Assembly (NCBI RefSeq): GCF_029844725.1
Contig: NZ_JAOCKJ010000002.1
Coordinates: forward strand, 488,301-552,300
DNA: 64,000 bases
Direction: 5' to 3'
From: Pantoea sp. GD03673
Lineage (GTDB): Bacteria > Pseudomonadota > Gammaproteobacteria > Enterobacterales > Enterobacteriaceae
Below, piece after piece: positions 57,965 to 64,000 of this stretch (its first letter is position 1; the number at the start of each line of letters is the position of its first letter). The notes under the pieces are model-generated. The model saw nothing but the letters and a program-made list of their open reading frames with translations. It was not told where the DNA came from and made no database searches. Made by a program: the position numbers and the translations under genes.

Positions 57965-60622
57965 ATGAGCCAACGCGGACTGGAAGCGCTGTTACGACCT
58001 AAATCAATTGCGGTAATCGGTGCCTCGGTAACACCAGGGCGTGCTGGCTATTTTATGATGCGTAACCTGCTGGCGGGCGGTTTTAGCGGACCGGTGTTGC
58101 CGGTAACGCCAAAGTATAAAGCGGTCAGCGGCGTGCTGGCCTGGCCCACCATCGACAGTTTACCTTTCGCGCCAGACCTGGCGGTGATCTGCACCCACTC
58201 AAAGCGCAACCTTGCACTGCTGCAACAGCTCGGCGAGAAAGGCTGCAAAGCCTGCATTATCCTCTCTGCGCCAGCCAGCCAGTCAGCTGAACTCAAAGCC
58301 TGCGCCAGCCGGTGGCAGATACGTCTGCTGGGACCGAACAGTCTTGGCCTGCTGGCCCCCTGGCAGGGACTGAACGCCAGCTTCTCGCCGGTCCCCATTG
58401 AGAAAGGCCGTATCGCGTTTATCTCCCAGTCTGCAGCCGTGTCCAATACCATTCTCGACTGGGCACAGCAGCGCAACCTTGGGTTTTCCTGGTTTATCGC
58501 GCTGGGTGACAGTCTGGATACTGATGTCGATGACCTGCTCGACTTCCTGGCCCGCGATGGGAAAACCAGTGCCATCCTGCTCTATCTTGAGCACCTCAGT
58601 GACGCACGTCGGTTTGTTTCCGCCTCACGCAGCGCCTCCCGTAATAAACCGATTCTGGTGATCAAGAGCGGTCGCAGCCGTGAAGCGCAGGCGCTGCTTG
58701 GCACCCACAGTGGTCTGGATGCCGCCTGGGATGCTGCCATTCAGCGTGCGGGATTGCTGCGGGTACAGGATACGCATGAGCTCTTCTCCGCCGTTGAGTC
58801 ACTGAGTCATATGCGACCGTTGCGGGGTGACAGGCTGATGATCATCAGTAATGGTGCGGCCCCCGCCGCGCTGGCGCTGGATGAGCTTTATGCCCGCAAT
58901 GGGAAACTGGCGCAGCTCAGCGACGAAACGCGTCAGCAGCTGGAGGCGATATTGCCTGCCGGTGTCGGTCGCGGTAATCCGCTGGATTTAAAAGATGATG
59001 CGACAGCAGAACGTTATGCCGCCTGTGTGAATATCCTGCTCGACAGTCATGAACCTGATGCGTTGATGATTATTCATGCGCCAAGCGCGGTCGCGCCCGC
59101 AACAGAAACAGCCACACACCTGATTGATACCCTTGCCCGCCACCCGCGCGGTAAGCGGGTGACGCTGCTGACCAACTGGAGTGGCGAGTTCTCTTCACAA
59201 GCTGCGCGTCGTGCCTTTACGCAGGCGGGGATTCCGACCTGGCGCACACCGGAAGGCACCGTGACTGCCTTTATGCATCAGGTTGAGTACCGGCGTAACC
59301 AGAAGCAGCTGCGCGAAACGCCTGCCCTGCCCGCGACGCTGAATCAGGACAGCGCCCAGGCGCATCAGTTGCTGTCACAGGCGCTGGCGCAGGGAATTAC
59401 CACGCTGGATACCCACGAAGTGCAGCCGGTGCTTCAGGCGTACGGACTGACGACGCTGCCAACCTGGATCGCCAGCGACAGCGCGGCGGCAGTGGCAATT
59501 GCCGATCAGATTGGCTATCCGGTGGCGCTGAAACTGCGCTCACCCGATATCGCCCATAAATCGGAGGTTCAGGGCGTGATGCTCTACCTGCGAAATGCCA
59601 GCGAAGTGAAGCATGCCGCCGAGGCCATTTTTGATCGGGTCAGGCAGACGCTGCCGGAGGCGCGTATCGAAGGGCTGCTGGTTCAGAGCATGGCCAGCCG
59701 TGCGGGCGCACAGGAGCTGCGGGTGGTGGTCGAACAGGACGCGCTGTTTGGCCCCATCATCATGCTGGGTGAAGGCGGCGTTGAATGGCAGGCAGATAAG
59801 CAGGCTGCCGTTGCCCTGCCCCCGCTGAATATGACGCTGGCCCGCTATCTGGTGATTCAGGCGATCAAGAGCGGAAAAATCCGCAGCCGCAGTGCGCTTA
59901 ATCCACTGGATATTCCGGGTTTAAGCCAGCTGCTCGTGCAGGTCTCTAACCTGGTGGTGGATTGCCCGGAGATCCAGCGTCTGGACATCCATCCGCTGCT
60001 GGCGGCAGGCGATGACTTTACCCTGCTGGATGTCACCCTGACGCTGGCACCGTTCCACGGCGATAACGAAGCCCGGCTGGCGATACGCCCTTATCCGCAG
60101 CATCTGGAAGAGCAGGTGGAGTTAAAAGATGGGCAATTCTGCCTGTTCCGGCCCATCCTGCCTGAAGATGAACCTCTGTTGCGCGATTTTATCAGCCAGG
60201 TCACTAAAGAGGATCTCTACTACCGCTACTTCAGCGAAATCAACGAGTTTACGCACGATGACCTCGCCAACATGACCCAGATCGATTATGACCGCGAAAT
60301 GGCGATTGTCGCGGTGCGTCAGCATCAGGGACGGCCAGAAATCATCGGGGTCACCCGAGCTATCTCTGATGCGGATAACATTGATGCGGAGTTCTCGGTG
60401 CTGGTCCGTTCAGACCTGAAAGGGTTAGGCATGGGCCGCCGTCTGCTGGAAAAGATGATCCGCTACACCCGTCATCATGGCTTGCAACAATTGAACGGTA
60501 TCACCATGCCCCATAATCGCGGCATGATTACGCTGGCCCGAAAACTCGATTTTCATGTTGATATTCAACTGGATGACGGTATCGTCAGCCTGAAATTGTC
60601 TTTACAGAATGAGATCAACTAA
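57965..60622 (+). CDS. pat: Protein lysine acetyltransferase Pat (YfiQ/PatZ)
   Basis: 885 residues from ATG 57965 with GGAGGGCGAG upstream; a longer open frame is not used. Domains: CoA-binding NDP-forming synthetase-like (IAVIGASVTPGRAGYF..., residues 1-460), ATP-grasp-like (about 480-690, with MLGEGGVEW) and C-terminal GNAT acetyltransferase (LFRPILPEDEPLLRDF..., acetyl-CoA loop GLGMGRRLLEKMI). Acetylates acetyl-CoA synthetase and other proteins. Length as in E. coli (886). Confidence 0.95.
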   Translation: MSQRGLEALLRPKSIAVIGASVTPGRAGYFMMRNLLAGGFSGPVLPVTPKYKAVSGVLAWPTIDSLPFAPDLAVICTHSKRNLALLQQLGEKGCKACIILSAPASQSAELKACASRWQIRLLGPNSLGLLAPWQGLNASFSPVPIEKGRIAFISQSAAVSNTILDWAQQRNLGFSWFIALGDSLDTDVDDLLDFLARDGKTSAILLYLEHLSDARRFVSASRSASRNKPILVIKSGRSREAQALLGTHSGLDAAWDAAIQRAGLLRVQDTHELFSAVESLSHMRPLRGDRLMIISNGAAPAALALDELYARNGKLAQLSDETRQQLEAILPAGVGRGNPLDLKDDATAERYAACVNILLDSHEPDALMIIHAPSAVAPATETATHLIDTLARHPRGKRVTLLTNWSGEFSSQAARRAFTQAGIPTWRTPEGTVTAFMHQVEYRRNQKQLRETPALPATLNQDSAQAHQLLSQALAQGITTLDTHEVQPVLQAYGLTTLPTWIASDSAAAVAIADQIGYPVALKLRSPDIAHKSEVQGVMLYLRNASEVKHAAEAIFDRVRQTLPEARIEGLLVQSMASRAGAQELRVVVEQDALFGPIIMLGEGGVEWQADKQAAVALPPLNMTLARYLVIQAIKSGKIRSRSALNPLDIPGLSQLLVQVSNLVVDCPEIQRLDIHPLLAAGDDFTLLDVTLTLAPFHGDNEARLAIRPYPQHLEEQVELKDGQFCLFRPILPEDEPLLRDFISQVTKEDLYYRYFSEINEFTHDDLANMTQIDYDREMAIVAVRQHQGRPEIIGVTRAISDADNIDAEFSVLVRSDLKGLGMGRRLLEKMIRYTRHHGLQQLNGITMPHNRGMITLARKLDFHVDIQLDDGIVSLKLSLQNEIN

Positions 60623-60739
60623 CCTTGTAGAGAAAGGTAAAAAACGTTCGAATCAACGGAGTTGATGTTATTATTTATGGTTATAACCCTGATTTGATGG
60701 CAAAAGGCCATGCAATGAACAGAGAAGAAGTGCACTGCG

Positions 60740-62095
60740 ATGTTGTCTAAATTCAAACGTAACAAACACCAACAACACCTCGCACAGCTGCCGAAACTGT
60801 CACAATCCGTTGCGGATGTGTCGACACTTTACTCGCCTGCCGAATTTCGCCAGACGTTGCTGGAAAAGATTGCGGCAGCGCAGACCCGCATCTGTATCGT
60901 TGCGCTCTATCTGGAAAACGATGACGCCGGGCGTGCCGTCATGGATGCGCTTTATCGTGCGAAGCAGGCGCGGCCAGCACTGGATATCTCGATTCTGGTC
61001 GACTGGCACCGTGCGCAGCGTGGGCGAATTGGCGCAGCGCGGGGCGTAACCAATGCCGACTGGTATTGTGACATGGCGACGCGTTATGCCGATATTGCCA
61101 TCCCGGTCTATGGTATTCCGGTCAATACCCGCGAAGCGCTGGGCGTGCTCCATCTTAAAGGATTCATTATTGATGATATGCTGCTCTACAGCGGTGCCAG
61201 CATCAATGATGTTTACCTGCATCAGCATGACAAGTATCGCTATGACCGCTACCAGGTTATCCGCAATCCGCAGCTGACCGATACCATGTATGACTGGATC
61301 ACGCTGAATCTGAAGCCTGCGGAAGCCGTCAACCGGCTCGATTTCGCTGAGCGTCCTTCAAGCCCTGAAATCAAAAATGAGACGCGCCAGTTCCGTCAGG
61401 ATCTGCGCGGCTTCAACTATCAGTTTGAAGGGAATGCCAGCAACGATGAACTGGCGGTCACGCCGCTGGTCGGTCTGGGTAAGCATAGCCTGCTTAATAA
61501 AACCATTTTCCACCTGATGCCCTGTGCAGAACAGAAGCTGATTATCTGCACTCCCTATTTCAACCTGCCCGCCTTGCTGGTGCGTAATATTATTAATCTG
61601 CTGCGTCAGGGAAAACAGGTCGAAATCATCGTCGGTGATAAAACAGCTAATGATTTCTATATCGCTCCCGATCAGCCGTTCAAAATTATCGGCGCGCTGC
61701 CCTACCTGTATGAAATCAATCTGCGTCGCTTTCTGAGCCGTTTGCATTACTACGTGACGACCGATCAGCTGGTCGTAAGATTGTGGAAGGATGGCGAGAA
61801 CAGTTATCACCTTAAAGGGATGTGGGTTGATGATGAATGGCAGCTGATCACCGGTAATAACCTTAATCCACGTGCATGGCGGCTCGATCTGGAAAATGCA
61901 GTGCTGATTCACGATCCTCATCAGCAGTTAGCGGCACAGCGTGATAAAGAGCTGACGTTAATCCGGCAGCACACTACGATAGTCACGCATTTCCGTGAGC
62001 TTGAAAGTATTGCTGATTATCCGGCCAAGGTGCGGAAACTGATTCGCCGTCTGCGCCGGATACGTATTGATCGTCTGATCAGTCGTATTCTTTAA
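60740..62095 (+). CDS. pssA: CDP-diacylglycerol-serine O-phosphatidyltransferase
   Basis: 451 residues, same length as E. coli. Phospholipase D superfamily enzyme making phosphatidylserine, the precursor of phosphatidylethanolamine. Two HKD-type motifs: [20 protein letters not shown] (about residues 138-157) and [20 protein letters not shown] (about residues 357-376). Basic peripheral membrane protein without membrane spans. Preceded by a short AT-rich leader. Confidence 0.96.
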   Translation: MLSKFKRNKHQQHLAQLPKLSQSVADVSTLYSPAEFRQTLLEKIAAAQTRICIVALYLENDDAGRAVMDALYRAKQARPALDISILVDWHRAQRGRIGAARGVTNADWYCDMATRYADIAIPVYGIPVNTREALGVLHLKGFIIDDMLLYSGASINDVYLHQHDKYRYDRYQVIRNPQLTDTMYDWITLNLKPAEAVNRLDFAERPSSPEIKNETRQFRQDLRGFNYQFEGNASNDELAVTPLVGLGKHSLLNKTIFHLMPCAEQKLIICTPYFNLPALLVRNIINLLRQGKQVEIIVGDKTANDFYIAPDQPFKIIGALPYLYEINLRRFLSRLHYYVTTDQLVVRLWKDGENSYHLKGMWVDDEWQLITGNNLNPRAWRLDLENAVLIHDPHQQLAAQRDKELTLIRQHTTIVTHFRELESIADYPAKVRKLIRRLRRIRIDRLISRIL

Positions 62096-62121
62096 TCGCC
62101 GCCTGCCAGAAGGCATCCATT

Positions 62122-62439
62122 ATGCGAATTGTGCTGCTTGCTGTGCTGTTGTGTAGTGGATGTGCCCATATGGCGGAAGATCACTGGACCGGGCGCGATA
62201 AAGCACAGCACTTTGTTGCATCTGCCGCTCTGGCCGCTGCGGGCAGTGAATATGGACAGCGCCAGCATCTTTCTGGCCGGCAAAGCAGGACTTTCGGCAT
62301 CCTGTTTTCGCTCAGCCTGGGGGCAGGAAAAGAACTGTATGACAGCCGCCCGAATGGCAGCGGCTGGAGCTGGAAAGATTTCGCCTGGGATGCCGCCGGT
62401 GCCGCCAGCGGCATTGCCTTATGGAATCTGAGTCAGTAG
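62122..62439 (+). CDS. yfiM: YfiM family lipoprotein
   Basis: 105 residues. Signal peptide with lipobox VLLCSGC (Cys about 14) then [20 protein letters not shown] and [11 protein letters not shown], the DUF2279-type pattern of YfiM. Role unknown. Follows pssA by 26 nt, as in E. coli, so may be cotranscribed. Convergent with kgtP. Confidence 0.9.
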   Translation: MRIVLLAVLLCSGCAHMAEDHWTGRDKAQHFVASAALAAAGSEYGQRQHLSGRQSRTFGILFSLSLGAGKELYDSRPNGSGWSWKDFAWDAAGAASGIALWNLSQ

Positions 62440-62444
62440 CTTTT

Positions 62445-63734
62445 TTAGAGCTTAATCCCCTTGCCGTGCTTGTGCAGCAACAGCGACACCAGAAACGCTA
62501 TCGCCCCCATCGCTGAGACATACCAGAAGAAAGTGGTCTCAATCCCCTGCTTTTTCATCAGCAACGCAACATACTCTGCCGAACCGCCGAAGATTGCATT
62601 CGCTACTGCGTAGGAGAGCCCGACGCCCAGAGCACGCACCTGTGGCGGAAACATCTCTGCTTTAAGAATGCCGCTGATGGCGGTATAGAAGCTGGTAATC
62701 AGCAATGCGAGCATAATCAACAGGAAGGCCACGCCGGGACTCTGCACGTTTTGCAGCAGGGTCAGAATGGGCACCGTACAGATAGCCGCGCCTGCGCCAA
62801 AAATCATCATTGAAGTACGACGGCCGATTTTGTCTGACAGTGCACCGATAATCGGCTGAATCAGCATAAAGACCAGCAGCGCGCCGGTCATCAGCCCGCT
62901 GGCCGTTTTAGGATCCATACCTGATGTGTTGACCAGATACTTCTGCATGTAGGTGGTGAAGGTGTAAAAACTCAGTGAGCCGCCCGCGGTGAAACCCAGC
63001 ACCATCAGAAAAGGGCGGGTATGATTGCGCAGCAATCCGACGACACTGCCCGCATCGCGATGTTCACGGCTGCTCTTATCAGATGTTTCTTCCAGAGAGC
63101 GTCGTAACCACAATGCGACAACCGCGAGCAGCGCACCCAGGAAGAACGGAATACGCCAGCCCCAGCTGCGCAGCTCTGCATCAGTGAGCAGAAATTGCAG
63201 CACTACCACGGTCAGCACCGCGGCTAACTGTCCACCAATCAGCGTGACATACTGAAATGAGGCATAGAATCCTTTCCGTCCTTCCAGAGCTACTTCGCTC
63301 ATGTAGGTTGCACTGGTCCCATATTCCCCACCCACCGATAAGCCCTGAAACATACGCGCCAGCAGCAGAATGACAGGCGCCGCAACGCCTATCGTGGAGT
63401 AACCGGGGAGACAGGCGATCACCAGCGAACCAAAACACATCATGCAGACTGAAACCAGCATCGAATTTTTTCGGCCATGTTTGTCACCGATATAGCCAAA
63501 CAGCCAGCCACCAATCGGACGCATTAAAAATCCTGCCGCAAAAATGCCCGCCGTCTGTAATAGCTGAGTGGTGGTATCGCCCTGCGGGAAGAAAATGTGC
63601 GCAAAGTAGAGCGAGAAAAATGAATAGACATAGAAGTCGAACCACTCAACCAGGTTGCCCGATGACGCGCCAACGATAGCCCAGATGCGTTTCTTTGTAT
63701 CGTCCGTCTGAGTTTTATTATTTGTTGTTGTCAT
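62445..63734 (-). CDS. kgtP: Alpha-ketoglutarate permease KgtP
   Basis: 429 residues, 12 spans, metabolite:H+ symporter family of MFS. Start [44 protein letters not shown] has the family signature; [22 protein letters not shown] is the loop 2-3 motif. Imports 2-oxoglutarate with protons. Transcribed leftward, stops 6 nt from the yfiM stop. The 230 nt upstream hold its promoter; nothing else is seen there. Confidence 0.95.
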   Translation of the reverse strand: MTTTNNKTQTDDTKKRIWAIVGASSGNLVEWFDFYVYSFFSLYFAHIFFPQGDTTTQLLQTAGIFAAGFLMRPIGGWLFGYIGDKHGRKNSMLVSVCMMCFGSLVIACLPGYSTIGVAAPVILLLARMFQGLSVGGEYGTSATYMSEVALEGRKGFYASFQYVTLIGGQLAAVLTVVVLQFLLTDAELRSWGWRIPFFLGALLAVVALWLRRSLEETSDKSSREHRDAGSVVGLLRNHTRPFLMVLGFTAGGSLSFYTFTTYMQKYLVNTSGMDPKTASGLMTGALLVFMLIQPIIGALSDKIGRRTSMMIFGAGAAICTVPILTLLQNVQSPGVAFLLIMLALLITSFYTAISGILKAEMFPPQVRALGVGLSYAVANAIFGGSAEYVALLMKKQGIETTFFWYVSAMGAIAFLVSLLLHKHGKGIKL

Positions 63735-63964
63735 GCCTTACCTCTGTTCTTTGCTGATCAACAGCGTTTAAAGAATTGAGTAAAGCATTTAAGTCTACAG
63801 AAGGTAAAGGCGGGTTAATCCGGGATTGATAGTGTGAGCCATATCGCTAATTATCGAAAAATCAGCAGGTTGCTAACAATTCTGACTGGAAAAATGGGCT
63901 AATGAAGGCTATATGAAGCGGGTCGATGGTTAATATTTCAGCTTAAAGTGGCAAAAAGCGGACG

Positions 63965-63996
63965 TAAAAAAGCCCCGCACTTCCGAGCGGGGCTTC
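63965..63996 (-). terminator. Terminator of a leftward transcript entering from the right
   Basis: Leftward: AGCCCCGC / GCGGGGCT stem, 8-nt loop, then TTTTTTA. It lies upstream of kgtP and so ends a transcript coming from beyond 64000. In E. coli the rRNA operon rrnG stands at this place and orientation, so this could be its end; the rRNA genes themselves are outside the window. Confidence 0.75.
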
Positions 63997-64000
63997 TTCA

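Overview
The window is chromosomal DNA of an enterobacterium, most likely Erwiniaceae and probably Pantoea. I infer this from protein sequences close to but distinct from Escherichia coli homologues, and from gene blocks in the order lepA-rseCBA-rpoE-nadB-trmN-srmB-grcA-ung, grpE-nadK-recN-bamE-rnfH-ratA-smpB-ssrA, ygaC-ygaM-nrdHIEF, mprA-emrAB and yfiF-trxC-tapT-pat-pssA-yfiM-kgtP. No database search was possible; all family names come from recognised sequence features.

Layout. 1-9.2 kb: envelope stress and housekeeping (lepA 5' part, the sigma-E operon with its autoregulated promoter and an overlapping upstream ORF, nadB, trmN, srmB, grcA with an FNR-type site, ung). 9.2-15.0 kb: grpE with a heat-shock promoter, nadK, recN with three LexA-type boxes, bamE, rnfH-ratA, smpB and tmRNA. 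15.0-25.8 kb: a P4-like phage satellite integrated at the 3' end of ssrA. It has an integrase, an AT-rich HEPN-like cargo gene in the position where P4 relatives carry defence genes, sid and ogr/delta homologues (no psu seen), iterons, an AlpA regulator, a C4/CI-type antisense RNA immunity region with an Icd-like gene, and an alpha primase-helicase. Behind it lies a second att-like repeat and a broken second integrase, so the site has hosted at least two elements.

26.4-30.5 kb: a four-gene operon (circularly permuted ATP-grasp, alpha-E protein, transglutaminase-like protein, Anbu proteasome homologue) preceded by what looks like a sigma-54 promoter and an NtrC-type site. 30.7-36.3 kb: ymjA, a cold-shock-domain protein, a RIO kinase, and mgtA. 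mgtA has a proline-rich leader peptide upstream and a 28-residue membrane peptide gene directly downstream. 36.5-41.4 kb: a five-gene peptide-type ABC importer.

41.7-50.0 kb: speG, a lipoprotein gene, mmuPM with tandem Met boxes, ygaC, ygaM, and nrdHIEF with paired NrdR boxes. 50.4-55.3 kb: an intact ygaY-type MFS gene, then mprA-emrAB. 55.3-64 kb: yfiF, trxC, tapT, pat, pssA, yfiM, kgtP, and at the right edge an intrinsic terminator for a leftward transcript entering from outside, in E. coli terms the place of an rRNA operon. Compared with E. coli K-12 from memory, the block grpE to emrB sits between ung and yfiF, and proVWX-ygaZH are absent between nrdF and mprA.
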